Shown: positions 49,466 through 58,476 of the stretch, in pieces
How positions within the stretch are numbered: position 1 is the first letter of the stretch
How the letters are laid out: every line of letters starts with the position of its first letter
DNA from: Evtepia gabavorous
GTDB taxonomy: Bacteria; Bacillota; Clostridia; Oscillospirales; Oscillospiraceae
Direction: 5' to 3'
Length of the DNA: 64,000 nucleotides
Assembly: GCF_003425665.1 (NCBI RefSeq)
Contig: NZ_QQRQ01000006.1
Location: 1 to 64,000 of the forward strand
Made by a program: the position numbers and the translations under genes
Notes under the pieces: generated by a model
The model's database searches: none
The model's input: the letters and a program-made list of their open reading frames with translations, nothing else
Told to the model about the DNA's origin: nothing

Positions 49466-50473
49466 ATGATTGCAGTCTTAAAGCCCGGCGCGTCACCGGA
49501 ACGCACCCAGCATCTCATCCACTGGCTGGAGGAGCAGAATTTAGGGGTCCATGTCTCCCAAGGGGAGTACCAGACAGTTTTGGGGCTCATCGGCAACACC
49601 GCCAAGGTGGATATGGAGATGATCCAGAGCCTGGACATTGTGGAGTCGGTGACCCGGGTCTCCGACCCCTTCAAGGCGGTCAACCGGAAGTTCCACCCGG
49701 AGGACTCTGTCATTCAGGCGGGGCCCGCGGCCATCGGCGGGGGCCATTTTGCCCTCATCGCCGGCCCCTGCTCGGTGGAGACGGAGGAGCAGATCACCTA
49801 TGTGGCCCAGCAGGTCAAAAAGGCCGGGGCCGCCTTCCTGCGGGGGGGCGCGTTCAAGCCCCGGACCTCGCCCTATGACTTCCAGGGGCTGGGAGAGGAG
49901 GGCATCCGCCTGCTGCTGGAGGCCAAAAAGGCCACGGGGCTGCCCATTGTCACAGAGCTCATGGATATCCGAAACCTGCCCCTGTTTGAGCAGGTGGATG
50001 TGATCCAGGTGGGCGCCCGGAACACCCAGAACTTTGACATGCTCAAGGAACTGGGCAAAACGGACAAGCCCATCCTTCTCAAGCGGGGCCTGGCGGGCAC
50101 CATTAAGGAGCTGCTGATGAGCGCGGAGTACATCATGGCCAGCGGCAACGAAAAGGTCATTCTCTGCGAGCGGGGCATTCGGACCTATGAGTCCACCTAC
50201 ACCCGCAACACCCTGGACCTGTCGGTGGTGCCGGTGCTCAAGGGGCTGACCCACCTGCCAGTGGTGGTGGACCCCAGCCACGCCACCGGCCATGCCCACC
50301 TGGTGGAACCCATGGCCATGGCCGCCGCCGCCGCCGGCGCCGACGGCATTATGATTGAGGTCCACAACGATCCCCCCCATGCCCTGTGCGACGGCGCCCA
50401 GTCCCTGACCCCGGAGCAGTTCGCCCACACCGCCGGAAAGATCTTCCGGATTCGGGAGGCGATGGAGGGATGA
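49466..50473 (+). CDS. aroF: 3-deoxy-7-phosphoheptulonate (DAHP) synthase, type I-beta
   Basis: A 335-aa enzyme of the KDO8P-like DAHP synthase class: an N-terminal ferredoxin-like regulatory domain (about 1-70) and a barrel with FALIAGPCSVETEEQI, FLRGGAFKPRTSPY and VVVDPSHATGHAHLV. It condenses PEP and erythrose 4-phosphate as the first step to chorismate. AAAGGAG lies upstream of the ATG at 49466. The N-terminal domain suggests feedback control in addition to attenuation. It overlaps tyrA by 4 bases. Confidence 0.95.
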   Translation: MIAVLKPGASPERTQHLIHWLEEQNLGVHVSQGEYQTVLGLIGNTAKVDMEMIQSLDIVESVTRVSDPFKAVNRKFHPEDSVIQAGPAAIGGGHFALIAGPCSVETEEQITYVAQQVKKAGAAFLRGGAFKPRTSPYDFQGLGEEGIRLLLEAKKATGLPIVTELMDIRNLPLFEQVDVIQVGARNTQNFDMLKELGKTDKPILLKRGLAGTIKELLMSAEYIMASGNEKVILCERGIRTYESTYTRNTLDLSVVPVLKGLTHLPVVVDPSHATGHAHLVEPMAMAAAAAGADGIMIEVHNDPPHALCDGAQSLTPEQFAHTAGKIFRIREAMEG

Positions 50474-51306
50474 CCGTCGGCATCATCGGCCTGGGGCTCA
50501 TTGGAGGCTCCCTGGCCAAGGCCTTCTGCCGGGAGGAGGGAAACACCGTCCTGGGCTGGGACACGGACAGTACCATCGTGGAGTTTGCCCAGATCGCCCA
50601 GGCCATCCACGGACCCTTGACCGATGAGCGTCTGGGAGAACTGGACTTGCTGCTGCTGGCCACCTACCCTGAGGCGGTGGTGGAACACATGACCCGTCTG
50701 GCGCCGCTGCTGTCGAAGCACACCATGGTGATTGACTGCGCGGGGACCAAGGAGAAGGTGTGTGCCGGCGTGTTTCCCCTGGCGGAGCGGTATGGGTTCC
50801 GCTTCCTGGGGGGACACCCCATGGCGGGCACCCATTTCTCCGGCTTTAAGTACAGCCGGGCGGACCTCTTTGACGGGGCCCCGATGGTCATCGTGCCCCC
50901 CCGATTTGATGACATCCGGCTGCTGGACGAGGCGAAAAAGCTGCTGGCTCCTGTGGGCTTTGGGCGGGTTTCCATTACCACGGCCCAGGAGCATGACAAG
51001 CGGATCGCCTTCACCTCCCAGATGGCCCACGTGATCTCCAACGCCTATATCAAGAGCCCCACAGCCCGCAACCACGACGGATTCTCCGCCGGCAGCTACA
51101 AGGACCTCACCCGGGTGGCCTGGCTGAACCCGGCGATGTGGGCCGAGCTCTTTCTGGAGAACCGGGAGAATCTGCTTTTCGAGCTGGATACGCTGATCCG
51201 GTCTCTGGAACAGTATCGGGAGGCCATCCAGGAGGATGACTTTGCCGCCCTCTGCCAGCTGTTGGAGGAGGGCCGGAGAATCAAGGAGGAGGTGGACGGG
51301 ACATGA
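50470..51306 (+). CDS. tyrA: Prephenate dehydrogenase
   Basis: A 278-aa NAD-dependent TyrA (GIIGLGLIGGSLAKAF at the start; GGHPMAGTHFSGF; the C-terminal helical dimerisation domain). It oxidatively decarboxylates prephenate to 4-hydroxyphenylpyruvate for tyrosine. There is no chorismate mutase fusion or C-terminal ACT domain. The ATG overlaps the aroF stop (ATGA). Confidence 0.92.
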   Translation: MTVGIIGLGLIGGSLAKAFCREEGNTVLGWDTDSTIVEFAQIAQAIHGPLTDERLGELDLLLLATYPEAVVEHMTRLAPLLSKHTMVIDCAGTKEKVCAGVFPLAERYGFRFLGGHPMAGTHFSGFKYSRADLFDGAPMVIVPPRFDDIRLLDEAKKLLAPVGFGRVSITTAQEHDKRIAFTSQMAHVISNAYIKSPTARNHDGFSAGSYKDLTRVAWLNPAMWAELFLENRENLLFELDTLIRSLEQYREAIQEDDFAALCQLLEEGRRIKEEVDGT

Positions 51307-52361
51307 CCACCGTCACGGTAAGGGCTTCCCGGCCCTACGAGGTTACCATCGGGCGGGGGCTGCTGGACACTGTGGGCCGGCAGGCCGCCGGACAGTGGAA
51401 GGGTCGGTCCGCCGCTGTCGTCTCTGATTCTACGGTGGCGCCCCTCTACCTGAATCGGGTGAAGGACAGCCTGGAGCGGGCGGGTTTTCGGGTCCATTCC
51501 TTTGTCTTTCCCGCGGGGGAGGACCAAAAAAACGGAGGAACCTATCTCAAACTGCTGGAGTTTTTGGCGGCACGGCGCCTCACCCGGGCCGACGGCCTGA
51601 TTGCCCTGGGGGGCGGCGTGGTGGGGGACCTGGCCGGGTTTGCCGCCGCCACCTTTCTGCGGGGGATTGGATTTCTTCAGCTGCCCACCACCCTCTTGGC
51701 GGCGGTGGACTCCTCTGTGGGGGGAAAGACCGCCATTGATCTGACCAACGGCAAGAACTTAGCGGGGGCGTTTTACCAGCCCCAGGCAGTGCTGTGTGAC
51801 TTGGACACCTTGGACACTCTCCCGGCAGAAGTTTTCGCGGATGGGTGCGCCGAGGTGATTAAATACGGCATGATTGGAGACCCGGCCCTGCTGGCGCGGC
51901 TGGAGACAGTCGATTTCCGGGCCGACCCGGAGGAACTGGTGGCCCGGTGCGTGGCCCAGAAACGGGACCTGGTGGAGCAGGACGAGTTTGACACCGGCGC
52001 CCGGCAGCTGCTCAACCTGGGCCACACCCTGGGCCATGGGGTGGAGGCTTGCAGCGGATACACGGTTTCCCATGGCCGGGCGGTGGCCATTGGCATGACC
52101 CTGGTCACCCGGGCGGCAGTCGCCTTTGGCAGGTGCCCCGCCGAGGTGCTGCCCCGCCTGCGGCGGCTGCTGGAGCGGTATGGCCTGCCGGACGCCACCG
52201 CCTATTCGGCCCAGGCGCTGTATGAGAAAACCCTGTCGGACAAAAAGCGGTCCGGAGACACCATTTCTCTGGTGGTACCCATTGCCTGGGGCGCCAGCCA
52301 GCTGGTGCGGATTCCCGTGTCAGAACTGCCGGCGTGGATAGAAAGGGGGCTGGGCCTGTGA
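51303..52361 (+). CDS. aroB: 3-dehydroquinate synthase
   Basis: A 352-aa NAD/Zn enzyme: ALGGGVVGDLAGFAAATFLRG (in two parts), QLPTTLLAAVDSSVGGKTAID (in parts) and LNLGHTLGHGVEA with metal-binding histidines. It cyclises DAHP to dehydroquinate. Joined to tyrA by ATGA and to aroA by GTGA. Confidence 0.96.
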   Translation: MTTVTVRASRPYEVTIGRGLLDTVGRQAAGQWKGRSAAVVSDSTVAPLYLNRVKDSLERAGFRVHSFVFPAGEDQKNGGTYLKLLEFLAARRLTRADGLIALGGGVVGDLAGFAAATFLRGIGFLQLPTTLLAAVDSSVGGKTAIDLTNGKNLAGAFYQPQAVLCDLDTLDTLPAEVFADGCAEVIKYGMIGDPALLARLETVDFRADPEELVARCVAQKRDLVEQDEFDTGARQLLNLGHTLGHGVEACSGYTVSHGRAVAIGMTLVTRAAVAFGRCPAEVLPRLRRLLERYGLPDATAYSAQALYEKTLSDKKRSGDTISLVVPIAWGASQLVRIPVSELPAWIERGLGL

Positions 52362-53638
52362 ACGTCACCATACAGCCGGGAGCGGTTGCGGGGACCGTAG
52401 CCGCCATTCCCTCCAAGTCGGCGGCCCACCGCCTGCTGATCTGCGCGGCCCTGGCAGACCGGCCCACCCGGGTGATCTGCCCCCAGCTCTCCCAGGATAT
52501 TGCGGCCACGGTCCGGTGTTTGGAAGGGCTGGGGGCACAGCTCCGGCGCCAGGGGGAGGGCTATGAGGTGATCCCTCTGGACCGGACAAAACCGGTGGGA
52601 ACCTGCCTGCTGGACTGTGGAGAGAGCGGGTCCACCCTGCGCTTTCTCCTGCCGGTGGCAGGGGCCCTGGGGGCCGAGGCCACGGTGCGAATGGCGGGCC
52701 GCTTGGCCCAGCGCCCCCTGGGGCCCCTGGTGGAGCAGCTGCGGAAGGGCGGCTGTGCCGTGACCCTGTGGGAGGAGGAGAAGCGTCTGACCATCTCCGG
52801 CCAGCTTCGCCCAGGGGAGTACCATCTGCCGGGAGATGTCTCCTCCCAGTTTATCTCCGGGATGCTCTTTGCCCTGCCCCTGCTGCCGGATGGCAGCCGG
52901 TTGGTGGTGGAGGGCGCGCGGGAGTCGGCCAGCTATCTCCAGCTGACTCTCCGGGCCCTGGCGACCTTTGGCCTGACGCCCAGAGAGCAGGAGGAGGGCT
53001 GGACGATTGCTTCCCAGGGGTACGCCAGCCCCGGCGTGGTACAGGTGGAGGGGGACTGGTCCAACGCGGCCCCCTGGCTCTGCCTGGGCATGCTGGGGGG
53101 AGAGGGCGTCACCGTCACCGGAATGGACCTGGATTCCCTCCAGGGGGACAGGGCGGTCTGCCGGGTGCTGGCGGCAATGGGGGGACAGGTCCGTACCGCC
53201 GCCGACCGGGTGACTGTACTGCCAGGACCCCGGGTTCCCACGAGAATGGATGCCCGCGATATTCCGGACCTGGTTCCCGTTTTGGCTGCGGTGGCAGCTG
53301 CCACCCCCGGCGTCACGGAGATCACCGGGGCCGCCCGGCTGCGGCTGAAGGAGTCGGACCGGCTGGAGACCACAGCGCGGATGCTGAACGGCTTGGGCGG
53401 GCAGGTGGAGGAGACGGCGGATGGACTTCTCATTCGGGGAAGGTCCCACCTGTCCGGGGGACAGGTGGACGCCGCAGGCGACCACCGCATCGCCATGGCG
53501 GCGGCGGTGGCGTCAGGGGCCTGTACCGGTCCTGTCACCATCACCGGTGCCCAGGCGGTGGAGAAATCCTACCCGACGTTTTGGGCGGAGCTCCGGTCCC
53601 TGGGAAAGCAGGTGGAGGAAACGCCCGTTGGGCCTTGA
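52358..53638 (+). CDS. aroA: 3-phosphoshikimate 1-carboxyvinyltransferase (EPSP synthase)
   Basis: A 426-aa EPSP synthase, inside-out alpha/beta barrel: PSKSAAHRLLICAALAD, LDCGESGSTLRFLLPVAG and the late LRLKESDRLE and DHRIAMAAAVA motifs. The start is a GTG overlapping the aroB stop. The GESGSTLRF loop, where class I enzymes read G(N)AGTA(M)RP, suggests the glyphosate-tolerant class II type (inference). Confidence 0.95.
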   Translation: MNVTIQPGAVAGTVAAIPSKSAAHRLLICAALADRPTRVICPQLSQDIAATVRCLEGLGAQLRRQGEGYEVIPLDRTKPVGTCLLDCGESGSTLRFLLPVAGALGAEATVRMAGRLAQRPLGPLVEQLRKGGCAVTLWEEEKRLTISGQLRPGEYHLPGDVSSQFISGMLFALPLLPDGSRLVVEGARESASYLQLTLRALATFGLTPREQEEGWTIASQGYASPGVVQVEGDWSNAAPWLCLGMLGGEGVTVTGMDLDSLQGDRAVCRVLAAMGGQVRTAADRVTVLPGPRVPTRMDARDIPDLVPVLAAVAAATPGVTEITGAARLRLKESDRLETTARMLNGLGGQVEETADGLLIRGRSHLSGGQVDAAGDHRIAMAAAVASGACTGPVTITGAQAVEKSYPTFWAELRSLGKQVEETPVGP

Positions 53639-53675
53639 CGGACCGCCTGGGATATTTCATAATGAGGATAGCGCG

Positions 53676-54776
53676 ATGAGCAGTATTTATCACGGTCAGC
53701 TGACCGTTTCCATCTTTGGTCAGTCCCACGCCCCGGCCATCGGGGTGACGGTGGACGGCCTGCCGGCGGGTGAGCCGGTGGACCTGGAGGAGCTCCAGGT
53801 CTTTCTGAACCGCCGGGCCCCTGGGACGGGGAACTGGTCCACCCCTCGGAAGGAGGGGGACCAGCCGGAGTTTCTGTCGGGGCTCAGCCAGGGGAGAACC
53901 TGCGGTGCCCCGCTGACGGCGGTCATTCGCAATACCAATACCCGCTCTGGGGACTATGCTGATCTCCGGGACATTCCCCGGCCGGGACATGCCGACTATA
54001 CCGCCCAGGTGAAATACGGGGGCTTTCAGGATGTGGCGGGCGGGGGGCATTTCTCCGGTCGGCTCACCGCCCCCCTGTGTATCGCCGGCGGGATCTGCAA
54101 GCAGATGTTGGCCCGTCGGGGCATCTGGGTGGGGGCCCACATCGCCGCCATCGGAGGAATTTGGGACCGGGCCTACGATCCGGTGGCCCTCTCCCGGGAG
54201 GACCTGCTGGCCCCCGGCAGGACGCGGTTTTCCGTCCTTGCCCCGGAGGCGGGGGAGCGGATGCAGGCGGCCATTGCCGCGGCCAAGGCCGACCGGGACT
54301 CTCTGGGCGGGATCATTGAGTGCGGCGTGGTGGGTCTGCCTGCCGGTCTGGGGGACCCCATGCTGGACGGAATGGAAAACCGCATTGCCCGGCTGGCCTT
54401 CGCCATTCCCGCGGTCAAGGGCGTGGAATTTGGCGCGGGCTTTGGCGTGGCGGCCCTGCGTGGCAGCCAGAACAACGACCCATTTTACATGGACGGGGGA
54501 CAGGTAAAAACCCGAACCAACCACGCGGGGGGGATTCTGGGCGGTATCACCAACGGTATGCCCCTGGTATTCCGGGTGGCGGTAAAGCCGACCCCTTCCA
54601 TCGCACAGCCCCAGGACAGCGTCAGTCTGTCCCGGGGAGAAAATACCACCTTAGAGATACACGGACGCCATGATCCCTGCATTGTCCCACGGGCTGTGCC
54701 CTGTGTGGAGGCGGCGGCGGCCATCGCCGTCTGTGACGCGCTGTTGGAGCAGCAGAGAAGGAGTGAACTGTTATGA
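53676..54776 (+). CDS. aroC: Chorismate synthase
   Basis: A 366-aa FMN-dependent enzyme with GQSHAPAIGVTVDGLPAG, RPGHADYT, GGHFSGRLTAPL and the late GRHDPCIVPRAVP motif. It forms chorismate from EPSP. The frame runs open upstream, but the ATG at 53676 gives the canonical start; it lies 37 bases after aroA with GAGGAT upstream. Ends in an ATGA overlap with pheA. Confidence 0.96.
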   Translation: MSSIYHGQLTVSIFGQSHAPAIGVTVDGLPAGEPVDLEELQVFLNRRAPGTGNWSTPRKEGDQPEFLSGLSQGRTCGAPLTAVIRNTNTRSGDYADLRDIPRPGHADYTAQVKYGGFQDVAGGGHFSGRLTAPLCIAGGICKQMLARRGIWVGAHIAAIGGIWDRAYDPVALSREDLLAPGRTRFSVLAPEAGERMQAAIAAAKADRDSLGGIIECGVVGLPAGLGDPMLDGMENRIARLAFAIPAVKGVEFGAGFGVAALRGSQNNDPFYMDGGQVKTRTNHAGGILGGITNGMPLVFRVAVKPTPSIAQPQDSVSLSRGENTTLEIHGRHDPCIVPRAVPCVEAAAAIAVCDALLEQQRRSELL

Positions 54777-55921
54777 ACTTAGAGGAACTGAGAACAGAAA
54801 TTGATGCCATTGACGACACCCTGGTCAACGCCTTTGCCCAGCGGATGGACGTGGTGGCCCGGGTGAGCCAGGCCAAGAAGGAGCAGGGACTGCCCACCCT
54901 GGACCCTGCCCGGGAACGGGCCAAGCTGGCGGACATCGCCTCCAAGCTGCCCCCGGAGCTGGCGCAGTACGGCTATGCCCTGTGGTCCATGCTCTTTGAG
55001 ATCAGCCGGGGCTATCAGAACGCCATGAATCCCCAGCCCTCCGCCCTGCGCAAGGAGATTGAGGGGGCTATGGCATCTACCCCCAACCTCTTCCCTCCTT
55101 CTGCCACGGTGGCCTGTCAAGGGGTGGAAGGCGCCTACTCCCAGCTGGCCTGTGAAAAACTCTTCAAGCACCCCCAGGTGATGTATTTCGGCAGCTTCGA
55201 GAGTGTGTTTAGTGCCATTGAGAACGGGTTCTGTGACTATGGGGTGCTTCCCTTGGAAAACAGCACCGCGGGCTCCGTCAAGCAGATTTATGATCTGATG
55301 CTCCGCCACAGCAGCTTCAAAATTGTCCGCTCCACCCGCCTGAAAATTGACCATAACCTGGTGGCCAAGAAGGGCACTAAGCTGGAGGACATCAAGGAGA
55401 TCTTCTCCCATCCCCAGGCCATCAGCCAGTGCTCGGCCTATCTGGAAAAGCTGGGTAAGGATGTGAAGATCACCCCCTGTGAGAATACCGCCGCCGCGGC
55501 GGAGGCTGTGGCCCAGTCGGACCGAAAGGATGTGGCCGCCATCGCCTCCCACAGCTGTGTGGCCCTCTATGGGCTCGAGCGCCTGGCCGCGGACATCCAG
55601 GACCGGAGCAACAACTACACCCGCTTTATCTGCATCTCCAAAAAGCTGGAGATCTATCCCGGCGCGGACAAGACCTCCCTCATGGTGGTGCTGCCCCACC
55701 GGCCCGGTTCCCTGTACCAGATTCTGGCGCGGTTCTATGCCCTGGGGCTGAACCTCATCAAGCTGGAGAGCCGCCCCCTGCCTGACCGGGAGTTTGAGTT
55801 CATGTTCTACTTTGATCTGGAGACCTCGGTCTATTCCGACGAGTTTATCCGCATGGTGGACGACCTGTCCGCGGTCTGTGAGGAGTTCCAGTACCTGGGA
55901 AGTTACAGTGAGGTGATTTAA
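54773..55921 (+). CDS. pheA: Bifunctional chorismate mutase / prephenate dehydratase
   Basis: A 382-aa P-protein: chorismate mutase AroQ-type helices (about 1-90; LRTEIDAIDDTLVNAFAQRM), prephenate dehydratase (about 110-285; GVEGAYSQLACEKLF, ENSTAGSVKQIYDLM, SNNYTRFICIS) and a C-terminal ACT domain (about 297-375; SLMVVLPHRPGSLYQILARF, LIKLESRPLP), which binds Phe for feedback inhibition. It commits chorismate to phenylalanine. Linked to its neighbours by ATGA and TAATG overlaps. Confidence 0.95.
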   Translation: MNLEELRTEIDAIDDTLVNAFAQRMDVVARVSQAKKEQGLPTLDPARERAKLADIASKLPPELAQYGYALWSMLFEISRGYQNAMNPQPSALRKEIEGAMASTPNLFPPSATVACQGVEGAYSQLACEKLFKHPQVMYFGSFESVFSAIENGFCDYGVLPLENSTAGSVKQIYDLMLRHSSFKIVRSTRLKIDHNLVAKKGTKLEDIKEIFSHPQAISQCSAYLEKLGKDVKITPCENTAAAAEAVAQSDRKDVAAIASHSCVALYGLERLAADIQDRSNNYTRFICISKKLEIYPGADKTSLMVVLPHRPGSLYQILARFYALGLNLIKLESRPLPDREFEFMFYFDLETSVYSDEFIRMVDDLSAVCEEFQYLGSYSEVI

Positions 55922-57153
55922 TGCGATGCGGATTGTTGGGAGAGAAGCTGGGGCATAGCTATTCCCCGGAACTGCATGCCTTTTTTGGGAACTATGACTA
56001 TGAGCTCTTTGAGGTCCCCCCGGACCAACTGGGCGATTTTATCCGGGCCCGGGATTTTCAGGGCTTGAACGTGACCATCCCTTATAAGACCACCATGCTG
56101 GCCATCTGCGACGATCTCACCGAGGCCGCTGCGGCCATCGGCAGTGTGAACACCGTGGTCAAGCAGCTGGACGGGTCTCTGCTGGGGGACAACACCGACG
56201 CGGCCGGGTTTGAGGGCATGGTCTGGAAGAGCCGGATGCGGATTCTGGGCCGGAAGTGCCTGGTGCTGGGCTCCGGCGGGGCCAGCCTGTCGGTTCAGTA
56301 TGTCCTGCGAAAGCTGGGGGCTGGGGAGATCGTGGTGATCTCCCGCACCGGCGAGGACAACTATACCAACCTGGACCGGCATCGGGACGCCTCCATCCTG
56401 GTCAATACCACCCCTGTGGGCATGTATCCCAACACCGCTGCGTCCCCTGTGGACCTGCGGGAATTTCCCCAGTGCGAGGGGGTTCTGGACCTGATCTACA
56501 ACCCCGCCCGCACCGCGCTGCTCCAGCAGGCGGAGGCATTGGGGATTCCCTGTCTGGGCGGGCTGTATATGCTGGCGGAACAGGCCCGGTGCGCCGCCCA
56601 GATTTTTACGGGAGAGGTCATCCCCGCCATCCGCACCAAGGAGGCCTACCACGCCCTGAGCCGCCGGAAGGAGAACCGAATCCTGATCGGTATGCCCGGC
56701 TGTGGGAAGAGCACCGTGGGGCAGGCGCTGGCCCAGCGCCTGGACCGGCCGTTTGTGGACTGTGACCAGGAGCTGGAAAGAATTTTGGAGATGCCGGTGG
56801 GCGAGTACATCACCCACTATGGGGAGGAGGCCTTCCGGGCCCAGGAGACCGCCCTGCTTACCCAGCTGGGGAAGGCGTCGGGACTGGTGATCGCCACAGG
56901 TGGCGGTTGCGTGACCCGGCCGGAGAACTATCCCCATCTTCACCAGAACGGCGCCATCATCTTCCTGGAGCGGGAGCTGTCCAAGCTGCCCAAAAAGGGC
57001 CGCCCCCTGTCCCTGCGGGGGAGCCTCCAGGATATGTATACCATCCGTCTGCCCATGTACCGGCGGTTCGCGGACATCACCGTGGCCAACGACGGCCCGG
57101 CGGAGACTGTGGCCCAGACCGTGGAGGAAGCCTATGAACATTTTAGTGATTAA
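55921..57153 (+). CDS. aroEK: Shikimate dehydrogenase - shikimate kinase fusion
   Basis: A 410-aa fusion. Residues 1-250 are shikimate dehydrogenase (GEKLGHSYSPELH, GLNVTIPYKTTML, GSVNTVVKQ, LVLGSGGASLS and the NPARTALLQQAEALG end). Residues 253-410 are shikimate kinase (Walker A GMPGCGKST at about 257-265, VDCDQELER, IATGGGCVTRPEN and KGRPLS). It therefore performs two consecutive shikimate steps in one chain. No separate aroE or aroK occurs here. The ATG shares a base with the pheA stop; the end overlaps aroQ by 20 bases. Confidence 0.94.
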   Translation: MRCGLLGEKLGHSYSPELHAFFGNYDYELFEVPPDQLGDFIRARDFQGLNVTIPYKTTMLAICDDLTEAAAAIGSVNTVVKQLDGSLLGDNTDAAGFEGMVWKSRMRILGRKCLVLGSGGASLSVQYVLRKLGAGEIVVISRTGEDNYTNLDRHRDASILVNTTPVGMYPNTAASPVDLREFPQCEGVLDLIYNPARTALLQQAEALGIPCLGGLYMLAEQARCAAQIFTGEVIPAIRTKEAYHALSRRKENRILIGMPGCGKSTVGQALAQRLDRPFVDCDQELERILEMPVGEYITHYGEEAFRAQETALLTQLGKASGLVIATGGGCVTRPENYPHLHQNGAIIFLERELSKLPKKGRPLSLRGSLQDMYTIRLPMYRRFADITVANDGPAETVAQTVEEAYEHFSD

Positions 57154-57571
57154 CGGCCCCAACCTGAATCTGCTGGGGGTCCGGGAGCCGGACCTCTATG
57201 GGAAACAGGACTACACCGCCCTGGTGGCCCTGGTGGAGGAGACCTGTGCCCAGGAGGGGATGGAGGTGGAGGTATTCCAGTCCAACCACGAGGGGGCCAT
57301 TGTGGACCGGATTCAGGCGGCTCTGGGGACTGCCGACGGCATTGTAATCAATCCCGCCGCCTATACCCACACCAGTGTGGCGATTTTGGACGCGCTGAAG
57401 GCGGTGAACCTGCCCGCGGTGGAGGTGCACATCTCCGATGTCTCCCAGCGGGAGGACTTCCGCCAGGTTTCCTACGCTGGCATGGCCTGCGTGCAGACCT
57501 ACATGGGATTGGGGCTGGAGGGCTACCGAAAGGCCATCCTTTTCCTGAAGGACTATTTGCAGCACCGCTGA
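57134..57571 (+). CDS. aroQ: 3-dehydroquinate dehydratase, type II
   Basis: A 145-aa type II dehydroquinase (INGPNLNLLGVREPDLYG with catalytic Tyr22, SNHEGAIVDRIQ, INPAAYTHTSVAI, EVHISD). It dehydrates 3-dehydroquinate. It overlaps aroEK by 20 bases and ends the operon, completing the pathway from DAHP to chorismate with aroF, aroB, aroEK, aroA and aroC. Confidence 0.96.
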   Translation: MNILVINGPNLNLLGVREPDLYGKQDYTALVALVEETCAQEGMEVEVFQSNHEGAIVDRIQAALGTADGIVINPAAYTHTSVAILDALKAVNLPAVEVHISDVSQREDFRQVSYAGMACVQTYMGLGLEGYRKAILFLKDYLQHR

Positions 57572-57581
57572 CACAGAAAGG

Positions 57582-57625
57582 AAAACGGCCAGACTGTGGT
57601 CAATTCCACGGTCTGGCCGTTTTTT
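57582..57625 (+). terminator. aro operon terminator
   Basis: ACGGCCAGAC/GTCTGGCCGT stem, extended by TGTGG/CCACG, with A-run and six Ts; also serves the convergent kinase gene. Confidence 0.92.
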
Positions 57626-57631
57626 GTCTTG

Positions 57632-58231
57632 TCATGGTTCTGCCGCGATCCGGCGGCGGATGTAGTCCTCCAGAAAATCCGTGGTGCCGGAGAGCCCCAG
57701 GCGGGAGGAGTTGATGGTGAGGTCATAGGTGTCCCCATGTCCCCACTGGGTGGGACAGTGTTCGTTGTGGTAGGCGGCGCGGCGCTTATCTCCCTTGCGG
57801 ATAAACTCCAGCGCCTCGTCCTGGGTCAGGTGATGGGCCTGCTGGATGCTGGCCACCCGGTCTGCCAGGTCCCCCCGGACGAACAGAGAGATCAGCCCGG
57901 GAAACTCCCGCAGAATGTACCCCGAGCACCGACCTAAGACGACAAAGGAGTCCCCTTTGGCCGCCTTTTCCCGCAGGAAGAGAAACTGCATGCCGGCCAG
58001 TCCCGCCTCGGCGGAGTTGCTGAGGCCCCGGATACTCCGGGAAAGGTAGGGATGCCGGGGCGCCTCTTCATACTTTCGCAGCGTCTCCGGGTCCAGCTCC
58101 CGCTGGGCCGCCAGCTCGGCAATGAGATTTTTGTCGTACAGCGGCAGGGAGAACCGCTCCGCCAGAGCCTCCGCGATCTTATGACCGCCGCTGCCCACCT
58201 GTCGGCCCAGGGAAATGATCAGTTGCTTCAT
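57632..58231 (-). CDS. Cytidylate kinase-like protein
   Basis: A 199-aa P-loop kinase of the cytidylate-kinase-like family common in Clostridia: SLGRQVGSGGHKIAEALAERF carries an unusual nucleotide-binding loop, followed by LYDKNLIAELA, VLGRCSGYIL and YDLTINSSRLG. Its role is probably nucleotide or nucleoside phosphorylation; the substrate is uncertain. GGAGGG precedes the ATG at 58231. It is convergent with aroQ. Confidence 0.85.
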   Translation of the reverse strand: MKQLIISLGRQVGSGGHKIAEALAERFSLPLYDKNLIAELAAQRELDPETLRKYEEAPRHPYLSRSIRGLSNSAEAGLAGMQFLFLREKAAKGDSFVVLGRCSGYILREFPGLISLFVRGDLADRVASIQQAHHLTQDEALEFIRKGDKRRAAYHNEHCPTQWGHGDTYDLTINSSRLGLSGTTDFLEDYIRRRIAAEP

Positions 58232-58476
58232 GGCAAACCCTCCTTTTTGTCGCTTTCTTTTCCTCCATTATGGCAAAGGCGCGAAGAAAAATCAATGTGA
58301 AAGGACGGGAAAACCCTTGGTTTTTTCTTAAAAACACGTTTTTAAGACGTACACTTGTCCATAAAAAAGGAGTGGCGTTTCTGACTGCCCAGATGGGAAC
58401 GTTGACAGAGCAAGGACAAAAATGCTATATTCTGAATAGAACATATGTTCTAATTTGGCAAAATAAAGGAAAATGT

